Assembly (NCBI RefSeq): GCF_016862895.1
Contig: NZ_BONV01000028.1
Span: 110,912-174,911, forward strand
Direction of reading: 5' to 3'
Length of the DNA: 64,000 nt
Source: Planotetraspora kaengkrachanensis
GTDB taxonomy: Bacteria > Actinomycetota > Actinomycetes > Streptosporangiales > Streptosporangiaceae
Made by a program: the position numbers and the translations under genes. The notes beneath the pieces are model-generated. The model was given only the letters and a program-made list of their open reading frames with translations. It did not search any database and was not told the DNA's origin. Positions 1 through 8,519 of this stretch are shown one piece after another; position 1 is the stretch's first letter, and every line of letters starts with the position of its first letter.

Positions 1-1
1 G

Positions 2-430
2 GTGGCCAGCCCGACGGAGCGGGCCACCTCGAGCCCGGCGCCGCTGACCGCGAAGCAGGCGGCCGTTCGCTATCTGGCCATCGTCAAGCCCTACAACGTC
101 GCGCTCGAGAGCCTGGAACAGGCGGTCAACAGCGGCCGGCCGATCGCGACCCTGCGAACGTCGGCGGCCAAGGTCGCCGCAGCGAACAAGACCCAGATCC
201 GCGGGCTTGCGGACACGAAGTGGCCTGCTGCTGTGCGTGCGCCCATCAAGGAGTTGCAGGCCGAATCGCTCAAGGCCCAGCCGTACTGGCTCGAGGCCGC
301 GAAGGCGCAGACCCAGGACGCGCTGATTCAGCAGGTGCTGAAAGCCGCGCGGCACGACGGGGCGGACGCGGGAAACAAGATCCGCCACCTGCTCGACCTG
401 GGGAAGTACGACGAGAGTGACTATTCCTGA
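2..430 (+). CDS. Hypothetical protein, probably cut off at its 5' end by the window edge
   Basis: The frame is open from base 2 (a GTG) to a TGA and gives at least 142 residues. The protein is Ala/Lys/Gln-rich and looks alpha-helical throughout, with no cysteine, no enzyme motif and no visible membrane segment. The first residues (Ser/Thr/Pro/Ala-rich) read like the linker that follows a signal peptide or lipobox in actinobacterial lipoproteins, so the true start is probably upstream of the window; this is inference. I do not recognise the family. The next gene on the same strand starts 63 bases downstream with its own ribosome binding site. Confidence 0.6.
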   Translation: MASPTERATSSPAPLTAKQAAVRYLAIVKPYNVALESLEQAVNSGRPIATLRTSAAKVAAANKTQIRGLADTKWPAAVRAPIKELQAESLKAQPYWLEAAKAQTQDALIQQVLKAARHDGADAGNKIRHLLDLGKYDESDYS

Positions 431-493
431 AGCGCGCGTGCCGACGTTCTGACCGCGGCAGGACATGCGCGACGAAAGCGGAGGAGCGCTCGT

Positions 494-1009
494 ATGGGGG
501 TTTTCTATGAGTACTACCGCGCTTCGGATCGCGAGGCGGCAGTTGTCCGGCCTGACCGTTCCCGCGTGGTCGCCAATCCTTCTCGCGAGGTTCCTGCGTT
601 CGATGCCGTGGAGACCAAGTGGGTCGACCCGAAAGTAGTCCTGGGGCGACTGGTGACGTTCATCGGTGATGTTGACTTCTCCCTGGATCTGGTCGGCACG
701 GTGACCTTGTACCCTCCCCCGGAGGGGGCTCCGAAAAGCGACAAGGAGTGGGACGCGTTGCCGGAGGACTCTCCTTATCTGGAGGGGCCGGGTATCGAGG
801 AATTGACGGTGAACGTCCGTGACGTCCTTGCTGGCGCGGACGACGCACGTCTCCCGCTGGTGGCGGAGCGGTGGTCGAAGATCGAGGAGTTTTCGCACTT
901 CAGCTCCGTGGATGGGGAGTACATGCTGTCCCTCGTGAGAGGCCTCGCCGGATTGGCCCGCCGCGCAAAGGCGAGTGACCAGATGCTCTACTGCTGGAGC
1001 AGCCTGTGA
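494..1009 (+). CDS. Hypothetical actinobacterial protein, DUF1877-like in style
   Basis: The 171-residue protein starts at an ATG with a strong ribosome binding site (GGAGGAG, about 9 bases upstream). It has no signal peptide or membrane segment, so it is probably cytoplasmic. The opening MGVFYEYYRASDREA and the later pattern of a conserved 'FDAVETKWVDPKVVLG' stretch are shared, as I recall, with small uncharacterised actinobacterial proteins. The general layout resembles YfbM/DUF1877 proteins, but I cannot confirm membership. It converges on the next gene with a 250-base gap in which no clear terminator was seen. No function is proposed. Confidence 0.7.
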   Translation: MGVFYEYYRASDREAAVVRPDRSRVVANPSREVPAFDAVETKWVDPKVVLGRLVTFIGDVDFSLDLVGTVTLYPPPEGAPKSDKEWDALPEDSPYLEGPGIEELTVNVRDVLAGADDARLPLVAERWSKIEEFSHFSSVDGEYMLSLVRGLAGLARRAKASDQMLYCWSSL

Positions 1010-1259
1010 TCTAGAGCTCTTCGCGGGATATACGCGGGGTGACGTTGGTCGCGTTTCCGCAAGTCGCCACGCGGTTTCCGGTGCCCATGCGGGATGACGC
1101 CCGACGCAGAGAACGCCAAAGGGGCCCCAGAGTGATCCGAGACCCTCCGCCAGCGAGGACTTCCCTCGTAGCTGGGACCCAGGTGAGTGGTCCATCTATC
1201 GCCGCCGAGGCTCCGCCCGTACCGCATCTGATCCCGCCGCACCCCAAGCGAGCGGCTTC

Positions 1260-2447
1260 TCAGCCTCGCCTGAGGTCTCCCAGCGCGACCATGGCGTTGT
1301 CAGGCAGGTCGGCGACCCGCAACAGCTCGCCGCGGGACACCCGCCAGGCCAGCAGCCGGGAGGGCCGGCCGCGACTGGCGAAGAGCACCGTGTCCTCGTC
1401 GTACCAGCCCATCACCTGACAGCACCCCTTCCACCGATCAATCCCCGGCAACACAAGTCCCGCGGCGAGCTGCCCTGTCTCGGCGTCCAGCACCACGATC
1501 ACTTCGGCCTCGATGACGTCGGCATAGGGCCGCGGGCCTCCGGCGCCGAAGACATCCCCGGCGATACGCCCGCCGCGCAGCCAGCCCGTCCCCCACCACT
1601 CGCCCGTGCCCACGGCGAGTCGAGGGCGCATGCGGCTCAGCAGGGTCCCAGAGGTGTCCCAGCGTGTCAGTTCAGCCACCTGCGATGAGGGGGTGTGCAG
1701 TCGGTAGAGGTCCGTCCCCGGCTCGCCGCCCGCCACCGTCCCGAACCCGGGGTACGGCGCACGACTGACCCTCCCGGTCTCACTGTCCACCAGGTACACA
1801 GCCTCCTGCTGCTCGACCACGAGCGTGACGCCGTCCGGACGCCAGGAGACGATCTCGTTGAAGCCGGGCACCGGCCATCGGCGGGAGGTCGCGTCAGTCA
1901 GGTCGACGACCACGACCTCATCCCGCTGTGGAAAGGCCGCCATACGTCCGTCCGGGCTCAGCGCGGTGTCGTCCAAGGCAGATTGCTCGTTGTGCCCGTC
2001 GGTCACACTGGCCAACTCGATGTTGTCCAGTTCGCGTAATCCGCCGTCGTCCCCCAGGGCGAGCACCGGGCCGGGGTCGCCCTTGCCGCCTCGTTGGAAC
2101 AACGCCAGCGCCTGCGCCATCGGCGCGGTGGACAGCGGAGTGGCGCCGTTCAGCGAGAGTTTGTCAGGAAGGAGCGTCTCCAGCCGGGGTAGCCGGTCTT
2201 CGTCGGCCCTCTCAACGCCTATCCAGATACCCGGAGTCACAGCCCTCGCGGTTACCACCGCCGATGCCGGCACGGATGGCGTGGGCGTGGCCGCCGACGA
2301 CGTCGGACTGTCCGCGGACCGCATCCCGGCCGTCCTGGGCCAGGCCGTCACGGCTGCCAGCAGCACTACGAACACGCCTGCTGCCACAACCACCCAGCGC
2401 GCGCCGCGTCCCCCGTTGCCGCTGTCGAGTACCTCCTGATCGTCCAC
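1260..2447 (-). CDS. Membrane-anchored protein with an extracytoplasmic beta-propeller-like domain
   Basis: I chose the GTG at 2447 because AGGAAGG lies about 7 bases upstream, which gives 395 residues; the frame stays open another 123 bases but with no better signal. After about 15 charged residues comes one hydrophobic segment (roughly 16-37: WVVVAAGVFVVLLAAVTAW), then a Ser/Thr/Pro linker, then about 300 residues with repeated blade-like strands ending in Asp-Gly or Arg-Trp turns (for example 'DLTDATSRRWPVPG' and 'LVDSETGRVSRAPY'). This is typical of type II membrane proteins with WD40-like or PD40-like propellers. No catalytic residues were identified. A structural or sensing role outside the membrane is inference. 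Confidence 0.8.
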   Translation of the reverse strand: MDDQEVLDSGNGGRGARWVVVAAGVFVVLLAAVTAWPRTAGMRSADSPTSSAATPTPSVPASAVVTARAVTPGIWIGVERADEDRLPRLETLLPDKLSLNGATPLSTAPMAQALALFQRGGKGDPGPVLALGDDGGLRELDNIELASVTDGHNEQSALDDTALSPDGRMAAFPQRDEVVVVDLTDATSRRWPVPGFNEIVSWRPDGVTLVVEQQEAVYLVDSETGRVSRAPYPGFGTVAGGEPGTDLYRLHTPSSQVAELTRWDTSGTLLSRMRPRLAVGTGEWWGTGWLRGGRIAGDVFGAGGPRPYADVIEAEVIVVLDAETGQLAAGLVLPGIDRWKGCCQVMGWYDEDTVLFASRGRPSRLLAWRVSRGELLRVADLPDNAMVALGDLRRG

Positions 2448-2882
2448 ACTTCGCCTTCCTGCCCAGTGAAATGACTCACCAGGTAGTACTGACGGGCACG
2501 AGAAAAGGTTCCTACCGCTTCGATGGCCCGAGGGACGTCCGGACGCCTCATCGACTTCTGATAACGGCATCCCCGGAGGGGATTAGGCAAAGCACACTCA
2601 ACATCATTCGACTTATTTTGGAGGACGCGACTGCCGGCGGAGTGATAAACACGGGAGCAGGCCGGGCTAAGCAGATAGAAGACCAGGAAGTCGCGTAAGC
2701 GATCCTCCGATCACGATGCAGATTCGCGCAGGATTCGTCAGCAAGGTAATCGCGCTTCAGCCCAGGCAGCAGACTTGCCGAATCGATCTCATAGCGGCGC
2801 TACGCCCGCTCGGCGCCGGGCATGCGACCTGGGGGCCGGGCGCTGGACGGTCGTCGTCGCCGCTCGAATGCCTCACTGCGCG
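2448..2882. other. Intergenic region, no gene supported
   Basis: This 435-base stretch lies upstream of the propeller gene and downstream of the double-CxxC gene. It is visibly richer in A/T than its neighbours (especially around 2590-2660). Open frames crossing it lack the codon bias and start signals of the real genes. It probably holds the promoter of the leftward propeller gene. I see no RNA gene or strong repeat; a short hairpin, CTACGCG...CGCGTAG, sits just inside the adjacent coding end. Confidence 0.5.
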
Positions 2883-3284
2883 CTACGCGTCGGCGATGTC
2901 GCGTAGCGCGAGCGCTTCGGCGTCGGTCAGTCCTTCGCGCGCTGCCACCCTGCGCCGTGCCCGAACCTGCGCACTCGTTTGTGGGCGGTATTTCGGATCC
3001 CTGGAGCAACCGCAGATCACGAATCCCTCGTAGCGCAGACCCGCCCCCAGAACGGCCGCGACCGCTGCCCACTGGCTGTCGTCGGACTTGCGCGGTGCCG
3101 CGAAGTCGTGGCCAGCGAAGACCATCGGCCTCCGACAGCGCGTGCAGAGATGCTCCGCGTCGTCCCACAGGAATTTATGACTCTGGCGACATGGAACGCA
3201 CACGTAGTGGACCTTGTAGACAACCGACGTATAGGTACACACGGTGACAGGATATCCGCGCCTCTCTCCGGAGTCCCTTCTCAT
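2883..3284 (-). CDS. Small double-CxxC (zinc-ribbon-like) protein, paralogue of the gene at 3729-4064
   Basis: From the ATG at 3284 the protein has 133 residues; an in-frame GTG at 3242 is an alternative and neither has a convincing ribosome binding site. Two pairs, C29-x2-C32 and C47-x2-C50, look like a zinc ribbon. The block 'HDFAAPRKSDDSQW', a C-x-C pair (C91, C93) and 'YRPQTSAQVRARR' follow. The same blocks occur in the same order in the protein encoded 445 bases away on the other strand. Relatives in actinomycete databases are sometimes named deoxyxylulose-5-phosphate synthase, which cannot be right at this size. The function is unknown. Confidence 0.75.
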   Translation of the reverse strand: MRRDSGERRGYPVTVCTYTSVVYKVHYVCVPCRQSHKFLWDDAEHLCTRCRRPMVFAGHDFAAPRKSDDSQWAAVAAVLGAGLRYEGFVICGCSRDPKYRPQTSAQVRARRRVAAREGLTDAEALALRDIADA

Positions 3285-3310
3285 CAAAGCAGCAGGACGG
3301 CACCAGGCGA

Positions 3311-3724
3311 ATGGACAGACAACTACAGCTGCACCAGGGGTGCCGACCCGAGAGGCGGCCATTCAATGGCAGAGAGCGGTCTGACTTTCCAGTGCTGGCG
3401 CGACGGGATCTTGTCACCCTCGCGGACCTTCTCACAGCTCTGGGTCCGATGATCGAGGGCTACCGGTGGCGGCTGGTGATGGACGAGGTAATCAGCCACC
3501 GCTATCAGGAGATCGTCGAAGCCGCAGAAGGCTCCCTCGTGGAAACTGAGCAACTTGTCATGATGTTCGGAGACGATGCTCAGCTCATTGACGGCGAGCT
3601 GACCGCTCATGATGCGGACGGCGCGATCGTCGATCTGAAGATATGTGCCCTGGACAGGCCCTTACAGCCCTGCGGGGCAGCTCGAATACCCTGTCGACCT
3701 TGGTCGGCGGCGGGCCTACTCTGA
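3311..3724 (+). CDS. Hypothetical protein, start uncertain
   Basis: The frame runs 137 residues from the ATG at 3311, but the first 30 or so residues are low in credibility. The protein-like part begins around 3391-3420 ('DLVTLADLLTALGP...') and continues through an amphipathic, acidic stretch to the stop. Third-position GC is high in this part, which favours this strand over the competing leftward frame. The gene ends 4 bases before the start of the second double-CxxC gene, and the first one starts 26 bases upstream on the other strand. I do not recognise it and propose no function. Confidence 0.4.
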   Translation: MDRQLQLHQGCRPERRPFNGRERSDFPVLARRDLVTLADLLTALGPMIEGYRWRLVMDEVISHRYQEIVEAAEGSLVETEQLVMMFGDDAQLIDGELTAHDADGAIVDLKICALDRPLQPCGAARIPCRPWSAAGLL

Positions 3725-3728
3725 CCGC

Positions 3729-4064
3729 ATGGCTCATGGGAAGACCTCCTTCGTCTGCTTGCCCTGCCGCGCTTCGTACAAGCAGCCCTATCCCGGCCGG
3801 GGCGTCGACGACCGGCTCTGCCCGCGCTGCGCCGAGCCGCTTATACATGTCGGTTCTGCCTTCGCGGCGCCGCGTCGTAGCGACAAGGCCGGTTGGCGAA
3901 CGCTCTCGGTTCTGCTGAACGCAGGTGTCCGCTTTCACAAGAGTTGTTGTGGCGGCCCCGGCTATCGACCGCGCACGCTCAGCGAGGTACGAGCACGCAT
4001 GGCGTACGCCCGCAGCACCGGAGAACCGTTCTCCAGAGCGCTAGTGCGCCGCGAACTGCCCTAG
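3729..4064 (+). CDS. Small double-CxxC (zinc-ribbon-like) protein
   Basis: The 111-residue protein carries C10-x2-C13 and C31-x2-C34, the usual layout of a four-cysteine zinc site, followed by 'GSAFAAPRRSDKAGW', a C73-C74 pair and 'GYRPRTLSEVRAR'. These blocks match the paralogue at 2883-3284 ('HDFAAPRKSDDSQW', 'YRPQTSAQVRAR'). It is short, basic and without a signal peptide, so a small nucleic-acid or protein-binding role in the cytoplasm is plausible but unproven. Its 3' end abuts the recombinase relic on the opposite strand, which suggests that past insertion activity shaped this spot. Confidence 0.8.
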   Translation: MAHGKTSFVCLPCRASYKQPYPGRGVDDRLCPRCAEPLIHVGSAFAAPRRSDKAGWRTLSVLLNAGVRFHKSCCGGPGYRPRTLSEVRARMAYARSTGEPFSRALVRRELP

Positions 4065-4065
4065 G

Positions 4066-4170
4066 AGAGTCCACCGAGCGCCTTTCCAGCTTGTCCAGGG
4101 CGGTGGCCTGGTGCTCTGGCAGCACGTGAGCGTAGGTGTCCATCGTCAGCACGATTGTGCTGCTTCCCCT
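4066..4170 (-). pseudogene. C-terminal relic of a tyrosine recombinase (phage-type integrase)
   Basis: Read leftward, about 30 codons spell 'SSTIVLTMDTYAHVLPEHQ' followed by 'ATALDKLERR'. This is the characteristic end of actinobacterial integrases: the tail after the GHSS box, with the catalytic Tyr in 'DTYAHV'. The upstream catalytic region (the Arg boxes and the H-x-x-R box) is absent: before the Ser-Ser the frame turns into unrelated Arg/Pro-rich sequence. What remains is therefore a fragment, not a gene. It suggests an old integrative element or prophage at this spot; no attachment site could be defined. Confidence 0.75.
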
Positions 4171-4357
4171 TCGGGCGGGTCGACGGCATACGGGATGATC
4201 AGCAGGGCGGGCGTACGCGCCGGTGCGCAACCGTGGACACTGATGGCGTGAACGATCGTCCCGACGTAGCCACCAAACCCATGACCGCCCGCGTCCCCGT
4301 ACACGACTAATCAGGCGGGCTTGCGCCTGTGCGGCGCCCGAAGCTCGTTCCTGGCGC

Positions 4358-5863
4358 CTACTCGCCGTCTGTATCGGCCGCGGGCGATGGCGTCGTGCCG
4401 TCCGCGACGCGACCGGCACGGATGATGCCCAATCCCACCAGCGCCGCAGCCAAGACGGTGAGCGCGAGGCCAGCCCAGGTGACCGCTTCACGGAACTCCG
4501 TGGTCTGGTGAGTGCTCCAGCTCGACGTGGCGATATCGCCGGTGAAGAGCGCTGCGAGGATGGTCCCGCTGGCAGCGATGCCGATTCCGGTGGTGACTTC
4601 GCTGGCCGTGTCCACTAGCGCCGCTCCGATGGTGGTGCGGTTGGTCGGGAGGCCACGCATCACGTTGGTCCCGGCGACGACACCTACGACGCGCATACCG
4701 GCGGCGACGAGCACGAGCGCGAGGGCGACCCACACGTACCCGAAGCGGCCCAGCAGCCCGTAGACGGCGAGCCCGCACACGACAGCTCCGGCGCTGAGCC
4801 AGGCGGCCTTGTCGAGACCGACGCGCGTGACCAGCGGACCGATGAGAGCACCGCCAGCGATGAGCACGACGACCTGCGGGAACATTCCCATAGCCGCTTG
4901 AGCAGGTGTCCAGCCCCAATCGAGCTGGAGCTGCAGGGTCACGAGGTAACCGAGGCCGGCGGTCGCAAGGCCTGCGCCGGCCTTGAACGCCAGGCCGCTC
5001 GACACGAGTGGGCGAGCGACGAGTTTGAGGTCGAGCAGCGGATAGCGGGCAGAACGCTCCCGGACGACGAACAGCACTGCCATCACGATGGCCGCTGCCG
5101 TGGTCAGCAACGGGAGAGGTGATGCGGTGCCCGCGTCGACGAACAGCGTCGGTGCGACCAGTGCGAGCATGATCGTGGCCGTGCCGAGCAGGGCACCCGC
5201 GCCATCGATCGGGTCGCGGTGCAGCTCGTCCACCCTGTCAGCGGGGATGCCGCGTCGAATGCCGATGAACGCGAGTGCGGCGATCGGCACGTTCACCAGC
5301 AGCAGCACCTGCCACGGAGCGAACGCGAGCACGAAGCCGCCTGCCGTGGGCCCGATCGCGAGTCCGACCAGGCCCACGGTCGAGATCAGCGTCGTCGCAC
5401 GGACGCGGAGCCCGTCCTCGTCGAACAGGCGGAACGCCAAGGCGAGGGAGCCTGGCGTCGTCATCGCGGCCGCGACGCCCATTGCCGCGCGAATCGCGAT
5501 GAGCTGCTCCGCCGTGGTGACGAACGCGGTTGCCAGACTTGCCGCACCCAGCAGCACCAGCCCGACCAGCATGACCTTGCGGCGGCCCACCCGGTCAGCC
5601 AGCGCGCCGAGGGCCAGCATCAGCCCGCCGAACACGACGGCATACACGCCCGTGACCCACTGCAGCACAGTCGTCGACGCCGACAGTTCAAGGCCGATGG
5701 TCGGCAGTGCGACGTTGAGGATCGAGTTGTCGAGCACCTCGAACAGAAACACCGCTGACAGCCCTGCGAGCGCTACGCCCGCTTCACGGAGGGAGCGCGG
5801 TGAGGGAGAGACTTCGGTGGGAGCGCCGACGTTCTCGACAGCTCCAGTACGACGGACATTCAC
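4358..5863 (-). CDS. MFS transporter of the DHA2 (EmrB/QacA, 14-TM) type
   Basis: The 501-residue protein starts at a GTG with AAGGAG about 7 bases upstream. It has the family hallmarks: an N-terminal 'LDNSILNVALPTIG' (motif D1), 'GALADRVGRRKVML' (motif A, between the second and third helices) and about 14 hydrophobic helices spread over the whole length. Members export cationic dyes, antibiotics and other drugs using the proton gradient. No regulator of the TetR or MarR type lies beside it, and the 255 bases upstream hold no gene. Substrate specificity cannot be read from the sequence. Confidence 0.92.
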   Translation of the reverse strand: MNVRRTGAVENVGAPTEVSPSPRSLREAGVALAGLSAVFLFEVLDNSILNVALPTIGLELSASTTVLQWVTGVYAVVFGGLMLALGALADRVGRRKVMLVGLVLLGAASLATAFVTTAEQLIAIRAAMGVAAAMTTPGSLALAFRLFDEDGLRVRATTLISTVGLVGLAIGPTAGGFVLAFAPWQVLLLVNVPIAALAFIGIRRGIPADRVDELHRDPIDGAGALLGTATIMLALVAPTLFVDAGTASPLPLLTTAAAIVMAVLFVVRERSARYPLLDLKLVARPLVSSGLAFKAGAGLATAGLGYLVTLQLQLDWGWTPAQAAMGMFPQVVVLIAGGALIGPLVTRVGLDKAAWLSAGAVVCGLAVYGLLGRFGYVWVALALVLVAAGMRVVGVVAGTNVMRGLPTNRTTIGAALVDTASEVTTGIGIAASGTILAALFTGDIATSSWSTHQTTEFREAVTWAGLALTVLAAALVGLGIIRAGRVADGTTPSPAADTDGE

Positions 5864-6118
5864 TGCGCACTCCTTCGATGTGAAGAAGTGGCGGACCGTC
5901 CGGTACCGCGTATGCGCGCGTGGCCCCTACTCCATCAACCGGCGTCGATGCCCAGCAGTGAACACACGTTTCTACTTCCAGTGCTCCGACACTACACCCG
6001 GCCCGAAGATCACGTCGCGGCCCTCCGCCGCTACAGAACCTCGCTCAACGCCCGAACCCTTCAGCGTCGCGGCCGGATCGCTTCGCGGACCCTTGACACG
6101 GGGGACTGTTCCGGGCAC

Positions 6119-6658
6119 TTAGGACGGGGGCGAATCGGGGGCCGGGCCGCGCGCATGGAGTACCTCACGCTTGCGGCCGAAGATGACAAGCGCGGCGACT
6201 ACGTAGAAGCCGCCTGCCAGGGCGAAAGCATAAGTATCCGCAGCAGCGGATCCCCACTTAGGATCGATGATGTCTATCAGTGCAGGTTTGTCGACTTCAT
6301 AGCGGATCAGCACGCGATCCCCAGGCTTCGGCGCAGGGCGAGGATTTTGAATCGTATCCAACTGCGTTGAAAACTCCTCTCCCGCAACCGTGGCGAACGC
6401 GATATCTACTCGATTCGACCGCACGCTCCTGGGCGTCGAACCAAAACTCTTTATCAGTCCATACGTGGAAATCGTCTCGCCATGGGTCCTGGATTGCTGG
6501 TCCAGTTGCAGGTAGACAATACCCGACAATACAAGCAGGGTTATGCCCACCACGGGCAGCAAAGCCCGCAGCAATTTCACGCCACTTAACACGATGAGCA
6601 CTAATCCTGCTAGTAGCAGGAAAACAGAAACAGCCGGCCACCAGTAGAGAACATCCAT
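6119..6658 (-). CDS. DUF3592 membrane protein
   Basis: The 179-residue protein has two closely spaced hydrophobic helices at the N-terminus (about 6-26 and 30-52), an extracytoplasmic-type domain of about 90 residues and a third helix near 142-160. The middle domain shows the DUF3592 pattern: a beta-strand 'VDIAFATVAGEEF', then 'PAPKPGDRVLIRYEVDKP' and 'ALIDIID'. The family is widespread in actinobacteria and plants without a firm function. It stands alone on the minus strand, with the drug exporter downstream after 255 empty bases. Confidence 0.85.
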   Translation of the reverse strand: MDVLYWWPAVSVFLLLAGLVLIVLSGVKLLRALLPVVGITLLVLSGIVYLQLDQQSRTHGETISTYGLIKSFGSTPRSVRSNRVDIAFATVAGEEFSTQLDTIQNPRPAPKPGDRVLIRYEVDKPALIDIIDPKWGSAAADTYAFALAGGFYVVAALVIFGRKREVLHARGPAPDSPPS

Positions 6659-6828
6659 TTAATGAGCCATTTCATCCGAGCTGAGATATTGAGTACGGCC
6701 ATGGAGATCAAGGGGCCGCACAAACAGAGAAAGGGCCGTCAAGCGTGACCTCAGTGGCGTTCGACGTACGGTCGATCCAATATTGCGACCCTGCCCGCGT
6801 CCTTCGGCTCCGTCGTGCGGCCAGGACG

Positions 6829-7260
6829 TCAGAGTTCCCGGTCTTCGGCCAGGTCTTCCCACGCCAACTCCCGGAACGCCGGCAGAACGTCCTCCCCGAC
6901 GGGCAGCGAGACGTCGGCCTGAAACCATGCCACGACGAGCACGGATTCGCACCACACGGAGTCGTCGTCCTTGCGTAACGGTGACCCGCTGAAAACACCC
7001 ACGCACCGCACGGCGGGCAACACCTCAACCGGCCCCAAGCGGCCGGGCTTCTCATCCGGGTAGGTCCGCGGCGGGTCGATGAGATGGAACGGCATCGACG
7101 GGTAGCTCGTTCGTGCCCAACTGCTGAGGCTCGAAATGGCTCTGTCGTTCACCCTGGCGCATGGGTAGCCCTCCAACAACCCGTCGTACGTAGCAGAGAG
7201 CTCGACGGTCGAAAGGGCAAGGTCTCGTCCCGACGAGCGCCGAACATGCGCAAGGGGCAT
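6829..7260 (-). CDS. Hypothetical cytoplasmic protein
   Basis: I chose the ATG at 7260 because AGGAAG lies about 9 bases upstream, giving 143 residues; the frame remains open 51 bases further. The protein has no signal peptide or helix-turn-helix. It contains an acidic, Trp-containing C-terminal half ('VWCESVLVVAWFQADVSLP', then 'ELAWEDLAEDREL'), as in small actinobacterial proteins of unknown role. It stands alone between the DUF3592 gene and the quinone-reductase operon. Confidence 0.65.
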   Translation of the reverse strand: MPLAHVRRSSGRDLALSTVELSATYDGLLEGYPCARVNDRAISSLSSWARTSYPSMPFHLIDPPRTYPDEKPGRLGPVEVLPAVRCVGVFSGSPLRKDDDSVWCESVLVVAWFQADVSLPVGEDVLPAFRELAWEDLAEDREL

Positions 7261-7363
7261 CAAACCGGCTTCCTGTGAGGAGTCACCGCGACGACGCACC
7301 AGCGGCGCCATACGTGGTCATTTCCTCACAATCGAACCATCACCGCGATGCCTTCGGCTCCTC

Positions 7364-7397
7364 ATTGAGCGAACCCCGTAATTGAGCGAACCCCGTA
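7364..7397. repeat. Perfect tandem duplication of a 17-bp unit
   Basis: ATTGAGCGAACCCCGTA occurs twice, back to back, at 7364-7380 and 7381-7397, in the gap between two leftward genes. Both copies are identical. It lies downstream of the oxidoreductase gene and upstream of the hypothetical gene; no function is evident. Confidence 0.9.
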
Positions 7398-7464
7398 GAC
7401 GTCATGCCAGGCGGCTCAACAGCTTGCCTCCAGCGATCTTCACGGCGCCCCGCGTCGTCACAAG

Positions 7465-8475
7465 TCACAAACCGGGGCCGACGCGCAGCACGATGCGGCC
7501 GCGGTATCGGCGGGACTCTCCGCGGGCGGCGGCCTCTACGTCCTCGTGTGCGGCGCGTGCCTGGGCCAGCGGGAGGACCGTGGTGTCCAGGCGGAGGCCG
7601 TCGCGGGGCAGCCGCCGGTTGATCCAGGCGGCGGCCTCGGCCAGCTCCGCAGTGGTGGCCAGGCTGATCGCGAAGCCGACCACGGACCGGTCGTGCGTGT
7701 AGAGGCGGCCGACGTCGAAGGAGTCGTCGCCCTGCGCGTTCGCCAGCCCCGCCATCACCAGGACGCGTCCCCGGTCGGCGAGCGCGTCGACCGCGGACCT
7801 CAGGGAGTCACGCCCGGTCGTGTCGCAGTAGACGTCGACACCTCGGGGGGCCGCGCCGCGCAGGGCCGCGACCGGATCGGCCGCGGTGGAGTCGATCACC
7901 GCGTCGGCGCCCAGCTCGGCGCAGTACTCGGTGTTGCGGGAACCGCGGGCGGCGGCGATCACACGGACGCCGAGGTCCTTGGCGATGCGGATGAGGCATG
8001 TCCCGACGGCCCCGTTGCCACCGGCCACGAACAGCGTCTCCCCGGAGCGCATGCGGGCGTGGTGGACCAGGCCCGTGTAGGCGGTGGCGGCCGGATGCAG
8101 CACGGCGACGGCGTCGAGCGGATCCACCCCGTCGGGCAGCCGGTAGAGCCGGTCGGCCGGGACGCACGCGAGTTCCGCTGACGCGCCCTGCCGCCCGCCG
8201 TACCCGAGGCTGTTGGTCCAGACGCGGGTGCCGGGCGCGAGCCCGGAGGCGCCGGGGTCGGCCACCTCGCCGACAAGGTCACGGCCGAGCACCAGCGGCA
8301 GGGGAATCGGTGTGTGATAGGCGCCGGAGCGCACGAACGTGTCCACCCGGTTGACGGCCGTCGCGGCCACCCGGACAAGGACCTCGCCGGGGGCGGCCAC
8401 CGGGTCGGGGAGCTCACCGAAGCGGATCGAGGACGCGGGGCCGCGCTGGTCGACGTAAGCCGCACGGATGATCAC
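7465..8475 (-). CDS. Medium-chain NAD(P)-dependent oxidoreductase, quinone-reductase type
   Basis: Two adjacent GTG codons (8478 and 8475) follow an AAGGGGG sequence; 8475 gives a workable spacing and 336 residues. The N-terminal GroES-like half ('PGEVLVRVAATAVNRVDT' and the following 'LGRDLVGEV') is followed by a Rossmann fold with the 'GGNGAVGTCLIRIAK' nucleotide loop. There is no zinc-binding Cys cluster, which places it with the zinc-free quinone oxidoreductase/crotonyl-CoA-reductase branch. It starts 44 bases after the GntR regulator gene on the same strand, so the two are probably co-transcribed and the enzyme may degrade the ligand sensed by the regulator. The substrate is unknown. Confidence 0.88.
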   Translation of the reverse strand: MIIRAAYVDQRGPASSIRFGELPDPVAAPGEVLVRVAATAVNRVDTFVRSGAYHTPIPLPLVLGRDLVGEVADPGASGLAPGTRVWTNSLGYGGRQGASAELACVPADRLYRLPDGVDPLDAVAVLHPAATAYTGLVHHARMRSGETLFVAGGNGAVGTCLIRIAKDLGVRVIAAARGSRNTEYCAELGADAVIDSTAADPVAALRGAAPRGVDVYCDTTGRDSLRSAVDALADRGRVLVMAGLANAQGDDSFDVGRLYTHDRSVVGFAISLATTAELAEAAAWINRRLPRDGLRLDTTVLPLAQARAAHEDVEAAARGESRRYRGRIVLRVGPGL

Positions 8476-8519
8476 CACCCCCCTTCGTCGATCTTCACAT
8501 CGTCTCAAACGCCGGCGTT

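Noticed and set aside
2883..4064. Naming the double-CxxC proteins deoxyxylulose-5-phosphate synthase
   Set aside because: Proteins of 111-133 residues cannot be that 600-residue thiamine enzyme; the name is a propagated database error as far as I can judge.
5888..6370. Plus-strand 160-codon frame
   Set aside because: It overlaps the DUF3592 gene, which has membrane helices and family motifs; the plus frame has none.
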